This document shows positions 45,906 to 56,655 of a DNA stretch of 64,000 nt, in pieces. This DNA is from Rana temporaria. Its lineage: Eukaryota; Chordata; Amphibia; Anura; Ranidae. The notes under the pieces are model-generated. The model worked only from the letters and a program-made list of their open reading frames with translations, had not been told where the DNA came from and ran no database searches. The DNA lies in NCBI RefSeq assembly GCF_905171775.1, contig NC_053494.1, forward strand, positions 130,984,210 through 131,048,209, read 5' to 3'. The number at the start of each line of letters is the position of its first letter. The stretch's first letter is position 1. The position numbers and the translations under genes are program-made.

Positions 45906-47114
45906 ATGACCAAAAAAAAAACGTCATTTTTTACAACCCGAAAAACGGTCGTGTGTACACGGCATTAGAGTCTCTTTCAGTTTTTTTTTTTTGGCTGATA
46001 TCTATTTAATAAGAAGACTTTGTCTTATATATTTGTCAATAAAAAACATCATTGCAACGTTTGCTAGAAAGCGTGCATTGCAGTGTGCAGAGGGTCCATC
46101 CAGAATTATTAGTGTCAGCATGTGGTCAAACCCCTTTAGCACCTGATGGATTATATACAGAAACTATTGGGATTTTAGCACAGGTATATTTTACTTCTAT
46201 TGCAGGTGGTACATCATTAACATATTTCAATCTGCAATTAACATTTTTATGTGTTTTATTTTTATTAAACTTTATTTATACATTTAAATTCTATACTTTG
46301 CCATTTAAATTTTTAAAATGTTTAAACAAAAATCTAATTATTTCTACTAATTTCTGCCTGGGTCAAGCAAACACATGCAGGAATGGCAAGGTTGCAACAA
46401 AAATAATAAAGAAAAAAGCTGTGCTAATGTGAACTTTGAATAACACTAGTAGTGATCATAAATAATAGATGGAATCACAAATAAATATAAGTGTGGTGCT
46501 GAACATTGAATAAGTGAAAAATGAATTATAAAGATGGTCTAGGTCTCAATGGAATAGTGACGCAAAAATATGAATAAATAATAAAAAAAGTGATAATTAT
46601 TAACTACAAAAATAAATTTGATTTTTTGGATAGAAAAGGTCCTGGACCGCTGCACTCCTTGAAACTGTGTCTTTATTTAGCAAAAGAAGTCCAAAAAACA
46701 ACCAAAAACAATGCAGTCAAAAAGAAGAAGTGGACAAAAGGAAAAGGGTGGCTGATAAATGAGAACTGGAAATAACAAGTGAATGGATATAAATCCGTGT
46801 AAAAATTAATAAAAATGAGGATAAAAAAGCAATCCTTGAGGGTGACACTGACGATTGTGTCATAAACAACAAAGACAAATGTCCATATAAACTAAAACGT
46901 CCCCAGTGTGCAAATGGATCCACAGCATTCAGAAGAAAGTGATGACAGAAAAATGCCTCCACTGGAATAGCACACTGCTGCTTACGAGATGGATGTGATC
47001 TCTTAGTTATAGGAGATCAATTGGCGCATATGGCTTGTAATAGTGAGAGTCCCTGCCACTATAAAAAGGGAGAAAAAACGGACACAGAGTCTGCATGTCA
47101 GTGGACTGCAGAAC
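45906..47114. other. Unassigned AT-rich sequence with a MITE end
   Basis: 45930-45968 is a family A MITE right end ('cggtcgtgtgtacacggcattag'). After it the sequence is AT-rich with no recognised gene. The ORF at 46052-46432 has a hydrophobic, low-complexity tail and no domain. 46440-47040 resembles in style the AT-rich PLE pseudo-LTRs (many short 'aaataaat' runs), but I found no ribozyme core or clear ends. Confidence 0.4.
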
Positions 47115-47444
47115 TACACAGTAGGGATGAACTTTAGTATTCGAGTCGAACTCATGTTTGACTTGAACATCGTATGTTCGATCGTTCATCGAATTACGAA
47201 CGTTTTGGGCCGTTCGCGCCAAATTTGAGTTACGTTTCACAGCCCATAATTCACTGTGGCATCGCAGTGCATTGCTGGCTTATGATTGGCCAAGCATGCA
47301 CTATGACCCGCATGCTTGGCCAATCACAGCTTGCAAAAAACAGAGAGTCATAATTGGCCAAAGCCAGGGTGGCTTTGGCCAATTATGGCTCAGGGGGTTT
47401 AGTACACGCCCCACACTATAAAAGGCCGCCTGCAGTATTCTCAC
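47115..47444. mobile_element. hAT-like element terminal region
   Basis: Opens 'gtagggatgaac' then iterates 'ttcgagtcgaac' and 'acttgaacatcg' words, and later paired 'attggccaagcatgc' / 'gcatgcttggccaat'. This layout of a short end, palindromic 'ttcg' words and a following tandem array resembles the ends of the hAT element at 48793-56655. Confidence 0.45.
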
Positions 47445-47822
47445 GTGGTGTATTGCCTGTGTCCTCTGCAGTGTGCACCATAAAGCTATGTGGTGTATGT
47501 ACTGCCTTTGTCCACTGTAGTTTGCACCTAAAGATACTTGGTGTGTACTGCCCGTGTCCTCTGCAGTTTGCACCTAAAGCTACATAGTGTGTGTACTGCC
47601 TTTGTCCTCTGTAGTTTGCACCTAAAGGTACTTGGTGTGTACTGCCCGTGTCCTCTGCAGTTTGCACCTAAAGCTACGTGGTGTGTACTGCCCGTGTCCT
47701 CTTCAGTTTGCACCTAAAGCTACGTAGTGTGTGTACTGCCTTTGTCCTCTGCAGTTTGCACCCAAAGCTACTTGGTGTGTACTGCCCGTGTCCTCTGCAG
47801 ATTGCACCTAAAGCTAAGTAGT
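47445..47822. repeat. Tandem array, unit about 45-48 bp
   Basis: About eight units of 'tactgcc(cg/tt)tgtcctctgcagtttgcacctaaagctac' type. Variants with 'cccgtgtcc' and 'cctttgtcc' partly alternate, hinting at a two-unit higher-order repeat. ORFs on both strands read through the array and encode repeats, but they are by-products. The array probably belongs to the subterminal region of a hAT element. Confidence 0.85.
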
Positions 47823-48790
47823 GCTAGGCTCCACCTCCATGCTGACACAATCCTCCTCCTCCTCATCCTCTTCCTGTGTAATAGGCGGGCAAGCAGGAAC
47901 ACTGTCTGGATAAAGGGGGCCTTGAGAGGTCCTCCTCTTCCTCCCTCTGTTCTGCCTCAAGGGCCCTGTCCATTATTCCACGCAGCGTGTGCTCCAACAT
48001 GTGAATAAGAGGGACAGTCTCATTGATGCATGCACTGTCACTGCTCACCATCCTCGTGGCCTCCTCAAATGGTGACAGCACAGTGCACGCATCACTGATC
48101 AAGGCCCACTGGCGTGGGGAAAAAAAACAAGCTCCCCTGACCCAGTTCTGCTGCCATATTGGCACAGATACTCATTGATGGCCCTCTGCTGCGTGTGCAG
48201 CCGCTGCAGCATGGCCAACGTAGAGTTCCACCTGGGGGGCATGTCACAGATTAGGCGGTTCTTGGGCAGGTTGTATTCCCTTTGGAGGTCTGTCAGCCGA
48301 GCACTGAGTGAGTGAGTGAGTGAGTGAGTGAGTGAGTGAGTGAGTGAGAAACTTGTAAAGCGCAACACATGCGAACTGAATCGCCTCTGGGCACTGCCAT
48401 TATATGACCGTCGGAAATGCACACAGACTTTCCTGGCCTGCTTCAGGACATCCTGTAAGCCCGGGTACCCTCCGCAAGAACCGCTGCACCACCAAATTAA
48501 GGACATGAGAAAAACAGGGCACATGGGTCAGTTGTCCCTGTCGCAGGGCGGAGAGGAGGTTGGTGCCATTGTCGCCAACCACTATTCCTGGCTTAAGCTG
48601 GCGTGGCGTCAACCACCTCTGAGCCTGCCCCTGCAGAGCTGACAGAACCACTGCCCCAGTGTGGCTCCTGTCTCCCAAGCACACCAGCTCAAGCACCGCA
48701 TGGCATCTCTTTGCCTGCGTACCTGCGTAGCCCCTTGAATGCCTACGTAGCCCCTTGAATGCCTACGGAGCACCGCTGGTTCCGAGGACA
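47823..48790 (-). pseudogene. hAT transposase relic, central part
   Basis: Reverse strand, in broken frames. VVGDNGTNLLSAL...CFSHVLNLVVQRFL at 48690-48460 is the central hAT DDE region with its second Asp and the C-x2-H-type motif. DLQREYNLPKNRLICDMPPRWNSTLAML near 48290-48190 is the following RWNST motif. Then comes a helical segment (WALISDACTVLSPFEEAT) at about 48110-48050. N- and C-terminal parts are missing. A GTGA microsatellite (48304-48348) has expanded inside it. It is related to, but distinct from, the hAT transposase at 50190-53440. Confidence 0.75.
48304..48348. repeat. (GTGA)n microsatellite
   Basis: About eleven GTGA units. Because twelve bases encode four residues, it reads as SLTH repeats within the transposase relic. 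Confidence 0.95.
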
Positions 48791-49104
48791 CATCAGTAGA
48801 GTTGAGCAGACACCTGGATGTTCGGGTTCGGACCCGAACCCGGACGTTGAAAAAAAAGTTTGAACCCGAACCCGAACCCGGACTTTGACCCGAACCCGAA
48901 CCCCATTGAAGTCAATGGGGACCCGGACTTTTGACTACAAAAATGTCTCTAAAAAACTAAGGGAAAGGGCTGGAGGGCTGCAAATGGCAGCAAAATGTCG
49001 GGAAGAGCATGGCAAGTACTATGGAAATAAATGTGGATAGGGAAATAACTTAAAATAACATTAAAAAAATATATATAATGATTTTTGACCTTTGAGGACG
49101 AGGT

Positions 49105-50034
49105 CCATACAGTTTTGTTCAAAATTATTGAACCCCCCAATGCTGTAAAGGGTTTTAGGGAATTTAGTGTACATTTGTAATTGTATTCAGAATGAAATCC
49201 TACAAGGACTTCATAAAGAACCATATGCAACTAATATGACATCAATTGGTTTTGTAATACAGTAGTAAATGCAAAATTCAAGGCAATGGGCACTGTTGAA
49301 ACGCTACCTGGTCGTGGCAGACAGAAGATGCTGACTTCGACTGCTGTGCGCTACCTGAAGCGTAGAGTGGAGAAAAGTCCCCGTGTGACTGCTGAGGAAC
49401 TGAGAAAATATTTGTCAGATGTGGGTACTGAAGTTTCTGCTCATACAATACGGCGCACACTGCGTAATAAAGGCCTCCATGCCAGAACTCCCAGGCGCAC
49501 CCCCTTGCTGTCTCCAAAGAATAAGAGTCGACTGCAGTATGCCGAAAGTCATGTGGGCAAACCACACACGTTTTGGGATTGTGTTCTGTGGACTGATGAA
49601 ACAAAATTACAACTGTTTGGGCCCATGGATCAACGCTATGTTTGGAGGAGGAAGAACAAGGCCTATGATGAAAAGAACACCGTGCCTACTGTGAAGCATG
49701 GCGGGGGTCAATCATGCTTTGGGGCTGTTTTGCTTCTGCAGGTACAGGGAAGCTTCAGCGTGTGCAAGGTACCATGAATTCTCTTCAGTACCAGGAGATA
49801 TTGGATGATAATGTGATGCAGTCCGTCACAAACCTGAGGCTTGGGAGACGTTGGACCTTTCAACAGGACAATGATCCCAAGCATACCTCCAAGTCCACTA
49901 GAGCATGGTTGCAGATTAAAGGCTGGAACATTTTGGAGTGGCCATCGCAGTCACCAGACTTAAATCCGATTGAGAACCTCTGGTGGGACTTAAAGAAAGC
50001 AGTTGCAGTGCGCAAGCCTAAGAATGTGACTGAA
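49105..50034 (+). pseudogene. Tc1/mariner transposase relic
   Basis: The left flank 'acagttttgttcaaaatta' looks like a Tc1-type inverted end. The first frame (49286-49777) carries the second helix-turn-helix (TAEELRKYLSDVGTEVSAHTIR), a basic RRTP-type segment and VLWTDETK with the first catalytic Asp. One missing base near 49710 shifts the frame. The second (49714-50061) holds MLWGCFAS, QQDNDPKHTSKST (second Asp) and SQSPDLNPIENLWWDLKKAV (the Glu). The first helix-turn-helix and the last ~30 residues are missing, and the right end passes directly into hAT sequence. It is inactive. Confidence 0.88.
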
Positions 50035-50189
50035 GGTGGAAGCGGCGGTGGAGGAGGATGAGGAGGAGGTAGCCAACACAGCAGGTTTGGGTTTTTAATT
50101 GATTTATTTTTTAAATTAGGGTAAACCCCAAAATAGTGAGACAGATCTAGGGTTGCTACCTCATCCCTTTAAACCTGAACACAGAGTGT

Positions 50190-51653
50190 CTATTCTGCAC
50201 AAGGTACGGACAAATCCTCTGGGATCCATACCTGGTTCATTTTAATGAACGTGAGCTTGTCCACATTGGATCTGGACAGGCGGCTGCGCTTGTCTGTGAT
50301 AACGCCCCCTGCCGTGCTAAATACACGTTCAGACAATACACTGGCCGCAGGGCAGGCCAGCACCTCCAAGGCATAAAGGGCAAGCTCAGGCCATGTGCCC
50401 AATTTGGAGACTCAGAAGTTTAAGGGGGCATAGCCATCATTCAGTACGTGTAGGGGTGTGCTCACATACTGCTCCACCATGTTGCTGAAATGCTGCCTCC
50501 TGCTAAAACGTTCCATATCAGCTGGTGGTGCTGTTTGTTGTGGCGTGCTGACAAAGCTTTTCCACATTTCGGCCATGCTAACCCTGCCTTCTGAGGTGCT
50601 GGCGGTGCCCCTGCTGCGTTGGCGACCTCTTCCTCCTCCTCTGCCTTCGCCTTCTGCTTCCACTGTGCCCCCGATGCCAGGTGGGAATTGCACCAGCAGC
50701 GCGTCTACCAGCGTACGCTTGTACTCGCGCATCTTGCGTTCACGCTCCAGTGAGGGGATTAAGGATGGTACAATGTCCTTGTAACAGGGATCCAGCAGCG
50801 TGGCCACCCAGTAATCAGCACCTGTCATAATGTGCAAAACACGCCGGTTGTTGCAGAGACACTGCAGCATGTAATTGCTCATGTGTGCCAGGCTGCCCAG
50901 AGGCAACAAAAAGCTGTCCTCTGTGGGAGGTGTATCATCTGTGTCCTCTGTATCCCCCCAGCCACGCACCAGTAATGGCCATGAGCTGGTCTGGATGCCA
51001 TCCTGCTGTGAACATGGTTCCTCCTCCTCTTCCATGTCTTCCTCCTCCTCATCCTCCACCGCGTCATCCTCCAGAACTGTGCCCTTGCTAGACAATTGTG
51101 TACCTGGCCTTTGTTGGTGCACGAACCCACCCTCGGAGCCACTTGTGAATGACTGCCCTGAAAGCCTTGCAAATGATCCAGATTCCTCCTCCTCCTCCTC
51201 CTCCTTCTGTGCCACATCCTCTTCCATCATCGCCCGTAGCGTTTTTTCAAGGAGGCATAGAAGTGGGATAGTCACACTTAGAGCGGCGTCATTGGCACTG
51301 GCCATGTTGGTGGAGTACTCAAAACGGCGCAACAAGGCACACAGGTCTCGCATGGAGGCCCAGTTATTGGTGGTAAAGTGGTTCTGTTCCGCAGAGCGAC
51401 TCACGCGTGCGTGCTGCAGCTGGAACTCCACTATCGCCTGCTGCTGCTCGCACAGTCTGGCCAGCATGTGCAAGGTGGAGTTCCACCTTGTGGGCACATC
51501 ACATATGAGGCGGTGAGTGGGAAGGCCGAAGTTACGCTGCAGCGCTGCCAGGCGAGCAGCAGCAGGGTGAGAACGCCGAAAGTGCGCACAGACGGCCCGC
51601 ACTTTCTGCAGCAGCTGTGGCATATCGGGGTAAGTTCTCAGAAAACTCTGCAC
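50190..51653 (-). pseudogene. hAT transposase, C-terminal half
   Basis: The frame 51653-50412 contains the RWNST region (LICDVPTRWNSTLHML), a helical segment and long acidic/glutamate insertions, then the DPCYKD region. A single in-frame TGA at about 50412 separates it from 50402-50190. That last part holds the dimerisation domain: WPELALYALEVL, PAASVLSERVFSTAG, RSRLS, VDKLTFIKMN. Without that stop the frame would be continuous, so this is a lightly broken hAT C terminus. The closing hAT motifs are nearly canonical. Confidence 0.88.
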
Positions 51654-53440
51654 GGTGTGTGGTTTTTCCCAAAACAGGAAAGTTTTAAAACCGCCTGCTG
51701 GCGTTTACCCATGGCTGTGCTGAAGTTGGTGGTGAATTTGTTACGCTGACTGGATGAGGAGGCGGTAGAGGATGAGGAAGCGGAGTAGAAGGAGTTAGGA
51801 ACAGGAGGCAAACTGAAGCGCCCTGCAATCCTCGGTGGTGGAAGGACATGCGCCAAACTACTATCCGCCTCAGGCCCAGCCGCCACTGCATTTACCCAGT
51901 GCGCTGTTAGGGAGATATAACGTCCCTGACCGTGCTTACTGGTCCACGTATCCGTAGTTAGGTGGACCTTGGCACAGATGGCGTTGTGCAGTGCACACCT
52001 GATTTTGTCCTCCACTTGGTTGTGCAGGAAAGGGATGGCCCGCCTGGAAAAGTAGTGGCGGCTGGGCACGACGTACTGTGGGACAGCCAATGCCATCAGG
52101 CTTTTAAAACTCTGCGTCTCCACCAGACGGAATGACAGCATTTCAAAGGCCAGTAATTTTGAAATGCTGGCATTCAGGGCCAGGGCTCGGGGGTGGGTAG
52201 AGGGGTACTTCCTCTTACGCTCCAGTGTTTGGGAGATGGAGAGCTGAATGCTTCCATGGGACATTGTGGAGATGTTTGGTGACCCAGATGGTAGTGTTGC
52301 ATGCCGGTCCTCTAATTGAGGGGTGGCAGGTGGCACTGTCACTACGGAGGTGGATGAAGAGGCAGAGAGGCCCGAGACTGATGCAGAGGAGGAAGCAGGA
52401 GGAGCCAGAGACCTTTCTTGGTTTTTGAGGTGTCTACTCCACTGCAGCTCATGCTTTGCACTTAGATGCCTGGTCATGCAGGTTGTGCTCAGGTTGAGAA
52501 CGTTTATGCCTCGCTTCAGGCTCTGATTGCACAACGTGCAAACCACGCGTGTCTTGTCATCAGCACATTGTGTGAAGAACTGCCATGCTAGGGAACTCCT
52601 TGGACCTGGCTTTGGTGTGCTCGATCCCTTGCTGCGTTGGGCAGTAGCAGGCGTACTGTCTAGGGGACGGACGCTCTGCTTTGGCCCCCTGCTCCCTCTT
52701 CTGCTGTGCTGGTGGCTCTGTGCGACCACCACCTCTTCCTCCGAACTACATGGGTCACCTGCATGAGGTTGATTCCATGTCGGGTCGAGGACCTCATCGT
52801 CCTGCACATCATCTTCCACCCAGTCTTCACCACTGCCCTCCTTGTCGGTCTGCACAATTGCAAAAGCACCAGCAGTTGGCAACTGTGTTTCATCATCATC
52901 ATGCAAGACGTGCTGTGATGGTCCCTCCATGAACTCATCCTGAAATATAAGTGGTTGGGCATCGGTGCACTCAATCTCTTCCCCTTCTGAGGCTGGGCTA
53001 GGTGGATGGCCCTGGGAACACATGCTAACAGACTCATCAAAAAGAAGAAGAGTCTGCTGCATGCTTTGGGGCTCAGACTGCTTGGCTGATTTGCAAGGGG
53101 GTGAGGTGAAAAACTGATGGTGGACATCGGCTGCAGGCGCCAACTCTGAGCTTTCAGCACAAGACTGGTTGGAAAACAATGTGAAGGAACTGGAGGGACT
53201 GTCAGCAACCCAATCTACTACCGCCTGTTCTGCTCCTGGCCTCAACATTCGTAGAGCTGGATTAGGCCCGACCAAATACCGCTGCAGGCTCTGTCGGCTA
53301 CTCGCACCTGAGAAAGGTGTTTCACTTGTGCTTGTAGCTGGCACAGATCGACCACGTCCTCTCCCTGTAACAGGAGCTCCACCAGCAGCACCACGACCGC
53401 GGCCACGTCCCTTATTTGACGTTTTCCTCATATTTCTCAA
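51638..53440 (-). pseudogene. hAT transposase, N-terminal half with BED zinc finger
   Basis: 600-residue frame starting at an ATG at 53440. In order it has an RG-rich basic start, a long acidic low-complexity region, a BED-type finger near residues 290-345 (WQFFTQC...VVCTLCNQSLKRG...MTRHLSAKH), and a helical region. Then comes VHLTTDTWTSKHGQGRYISLTAHWV with the first catalytic Asp. The central hAT segment with the second Asp (present in the relic at 47823-48790) is absent: after KLSCFGKNHT the frame jumps to the sequence preceding the RWNST region and ends. An internal deletion plus frameshift has removed the catalytic core. Confidence 0.88.
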
Positions 53441-53639
53441 ATTTTGAGAAATTTTAAATACAAAAATAGTGTAAGCTGGTGAAATAGGCAGAGATTCACC
53501 TATATATTTCTCTACCTATAGCAATAAGCAGGAAGCCAGCACTAAACAATGTACTGCACAGACAGTATATCACAGGGGAAAGGTGGAGTGCTGGTGAAAT
53601 GGGCAGAGATTCACCTATATATTTCTCAAATTTAGGGTC
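53441..53639 (-). mobile_element. hAT 5' non-coding segment
   Basis: 'gtgtaagctggtgaaatag' through 'cagtatatcacagggg' recurs at 54590-54703 beyond the inserted repeat. This suggests the flanking part was duplicated or the repeat inserted in a duplicated region. Confidence 0.6.
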
Positions 53640-54583
53640 TTGCCCTAAAGGTGAAATTTCAGCTTGTGGCACTGCGTCACTTTAACTGACAATTGCGCGG
53701 TCGTGCAACGTGGCTCCCAAACAAAATTGACGTCCTTTTTTCCCCACAAATAGAGCTTTCTTTTGGTGGTATTTGATCGCCTCTGCGGTTTTTATTTTTT
53801 GCGCTATAAACAAAAATAGAGCGACAATTTTGAAAAAAAAAACAATATTTTTTACATGTTGCTATAATAAATAGCCCAATTTTTTTTAAAAAACATTTTT
53901 TTTCTCAGTCTAGGCGATACGTATTCTTCTACATATTTTTTTTGGGGGGGGGGGGAAATCGCAAGAAGCGTCTGGTTTGCGCAAAAGTTATTGCGCTTAC
54001 AAAATAGGGGACAGAATTATTATTATTTTTTATTATTTTTTTTTACTACTAATGGCGGCGATCAGCATTTTTTTCGTGACTGCGACATTACGGCAGACAC
54101 ATTGGACACTTTTGACACATTTTTGGCGCCATTCACATTTATACAGCGATCAGTGCTATAAATATGCACTAATTACTGTATAAATGTGACTGGCATTGAA
54201 GGGGTTAACACTAGGGGGTGAGGAAGGGGTTAAATGTGTACCCTAAATTGTGTTATAACTGTAGGTGGAGGGGGGGTGACTGGGGGAGGTGACCGATCTA
54301 TGTCCCTATGTACAAGGGACACAGATCGGTCTCCTCTCTCCCCTGACATGACATGGATCTCTGTATTTACACACAGAGCTCCACGTCTTGTCCCTGTAGC
54401 CGCCGATCCCGAGTCCCTGGCGGACATCACGGCCGCCAGGCACTCGCATCGGCATCTCAGCGATGCGGCGAGCACGCACGCGCCGCTGGATGCGCGCGCA
54501 GGCCGTCTTTTTACGGCCTGTTAGAGATTCACAACCACCCCGCGGCCGTATAAAGTCGTACGGCCGTCGGGTAGTGGTTAAAT
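53640..54583 (+). repeat. Interspersed repeat, family R, copy 2
   Basis: Reverse-oriented relative of 1-705, extended on the right to 'cgggtagtggttaa'. It splits the hAT 5' region. A palindromic pair 'gtacaagggacacagatcggtc' / 'gaccgatctatgtccctatgtac' lies at 54288-54331. Its ORFs on both strands are incidental. Confidence 0.7.
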
Positions 54584-54699
54584 ACAAAAAAGTGTAAGCT
54601 GGTGAAATAGGCAGAGATTCACCTATATATTTCTCCACCTATAGCAATAAGCAGCAAGCCAGCACTAAACAATGTACTGCACAGGCAGTATATCACAGG

Positions 54700-55560
54700 G
54701 GACAGGTGCAGTGCTGTTGAAATATACAGAGTCACCTATAGAGTGCTGACTGCCCCTATAGGAAAAATATTTCAGGAACCTCTCCCTGACTATATACTTG
54801 ACAGAAACACAGTATATCGCAGGTGGTGTGGCAGGTGTACTGCTGTTGAAATACTCAGTCACCTATAGAGTGCTGACTGCCCCTATAGGAAAAATATTTC
54901 AGGAACCTCTCCCTGACTATGTACTTGACAGAAACACAGTATATCACAGGTGGTGTGGCAGGTGTACTGCTGTTGAAATACTCAGTCACCTATAGAGTGC
55001 TGACTGCCCCTATAGGAACAATATTTCAGGAACCTCTCCCTGACTATGTACTTGACAGAAACACAGTATATCACAGGTGAACAGGTGGTGTGGCAGGTGT
55101 AGTGCTGTTGAAATACTCAGTCACCTATAGAGTGCTGACTGCCCCTATAGGAAAAATATTTCAGGAACCTCTCCCTGACTATGTACTTGACAGAAACACA
55201 GTATATCACAGGTGCACAGGTGGTGTGGCAGGTGTACTGCTGTTGAAATACTCAGTCACCTATAGAGTGCTGACTGCCCCTATAGGAAAAATATTTCAGG
55301 AACCTCTCCCTGACTATGTACTTGACAGAAACACAGTATATCACAGGTGCACAGGTGGTGTGGCAGGTGTACTGCTGTTGAAATACTCAGTCACCTATAG
55401 AGTGCTGACTGCCCCTATAGGAAAAATATTTCAGGAACCTCTCCCTGACTATGTACTTGACAGAAACACAGTATATCACAGGAGCACAGGTGGTGTGGCA
55501 GGTGTAGTGCTGTTGAAATACTCAGTCACCTATAGATTGCAAACTGCCCCTATTGCTGAA
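54700..55560 (+). repeat. Tandem array, seven units of 126-135 bp
   Basis: 'cacctatagagtgctgact' recurs at about 54733, 54861, 54987, 55122, 55257, 55392 and 55527. The last four intervals are exactly 135 bp, a multiple of three, so a reading frame of 45-residue repeats stays open from 55090 to 55572. That frame begins and ends in non-coding repeat and has no similarity to a known protein. It belongs to the subterminal region of the hAT element. Confidence 0.9.
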
Positions 55561-55860
55561 CAAAATTCCTAAACTATATGAAGCACAGCAGATGTCACAG
55601 GAATAGAGTGCTTGTTGATATTTCTGGAACAGCATACACCTAAAACTGTCCCTAAGCAGATTCAGCAGCCTTTCCCTCACATAAGTGAAGCTGTGACAAC
55701 GAGCCAGATGCCATAAGATGATGCAGATATCAAATAAATAAAGTGTGCTTCTTGATATTTCTGGAGCAGCATAGCAGCATAGACCTAACTGTCCCTGAGC
55801 AGATTCAGCAGCCTTTCCCTCACATAAGTGAAGCACAGTGACAATGAGCCAGATACACCT
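55561..55860. repeat. Duplicated hAT subterminal segment
   Basis: 'gatatttctgga(a/g)cagcata' through 'cctttccctcacataagtgaagc' occurs at 55617-55690 and 55755-55833. A third partial copy occurs after the MITE at 56343-56395. Confidence 0.8.
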
Positions 55861-56342
55861 TAGGCCCCGTACACACGAGAGGATCGATCCGCTGAAATTG
55901 ATCCGCGGATCGGTTCCAGCGGATAGATCCGCTGGTGTGTACGATCCAGCGGATATTTATCTGCGGATATATTTCGGGCCGACCGATTTCCAGCAGATAA
56001 AAAATTCTTAGCATGCTAAGAAATCTATCCGCTGGAATCGGCTCCAGCGGATCGATCCGGTGGTCTGTACAGACTCACCGGATCGATCCGTCCGATTCCC
56101 TCCCTCGCATGCGTCGTAATGATTCGACGCATGCGTGGATATCCTTATATGACAGCGTCGCGCACGTCGCCGCGTCATCATCGCGGCGACGGCGCGACAC
56201 GTCACCGCGGACGGAATTCCGCTGGGATTTTGATCTCCTGGTTAGTACAACCAGGAGATCAAAATCCGCCAGAGGATTTATCCGCGGATACGGTCCGGAG
56301 GACCGTCTCCGCAGATAAATCCTCTCGTGTGTACCCAGCATA
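55861..56342. mobile_element. MITE, family E
   Basis: Ends 'ccccgtacacacgagaggat' and 'atcctctcgtgtgtaccc' are inverted. A strong internal hairpin ('ttttgatctcctggtt' / 'aaccaggagatcaaaa', 56227-56265) is present and 'gatccgc' words repeat. TA/TTA-type flanks. Inserted in the hAT subterminal repeats. Confidence 0.7.
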
Positions 56343-56655
56343 AGACTTTCCCTAAGCAGCAGATTCCAGCAGCCTTTCCCTATCATGAGTGAAGCAGAGT
56401 GACGATCTGTGCTGTGTGCCTCTATCTAATATAGAGACTGGTCACATGATGGGTCACATGCTGCACTGGCCAATCACAGCCATGCCATAAGTAGGCATGG
56501 CTGTGATCAGTTCCCAGTCACAGTAGTAACACGAATGGAGATTGGCTGCCGTGCAGCGCGCCAAAACATACCCGAACTCCGAACCCGGACTTTTTCCAAT
56601 TATTTGGGTTCGGGTCCGGGTTCGGGAAAAACCCAAAGTCCGTACCGAACCCTAT
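56343..56655. mobile_element. hAT right-end segment
   Basis: Contains 'gccatgcc...ggcatggc' palindrome words and terminal 'cgaacccggac' / 'gggttcgggtccggg' iterations like those at 48819-48906. It is interrupted at the right by repeat R. Confidence 0.6.

Larger units (their letters stand above)
48793..56655 (-). mobile_element. Large decayed hAT transposon with three nested insertions
   Basis: The left end carries 'tagagttgagc' followed by iterated 'cccgaacccgaac' words (48819-48906). The right end has the same 'gggttcgggtccggg' words at 56575-56655. Between them on the reverse strand lie the transposase parts (50190-53440), a subterminal tandem array (54700-55560) and duplicated 3' words. 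Insertions: Tc1/mariner 49105-50034, interspersed repeat R 53640-54583, MITE E 55861-56342. The right boundary is cut by another repeat, so its terminal inverted repeat and 8-bp duplication cannot be confirmed. Confidence 0.6.

Noticed and set aside
46052..46432. 126-codon ORF
   Set aside because: No recognisable domain. The second half is hydrophobic low complexity from AT-rich DNA, and no supporting context is present.
47445..47822. CRISPR-like array
   Set aside because: Units are contiguous variants of one sequence without unique spacers, in a vertebrate-type genome.
50875..51516. Forward 213-codon serine-rich ORF
   Set aside because: Antisense of the glutamate-rich part of the hAT transposase; the GAG/GAA codons read as serine and leucine on the other strand.
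55090..55572. Repetitive 160-residue protein gene
   Set aside because: The frame is open only because the unit is a multiple of three. It starts and ends in transposon non-coding sequence.
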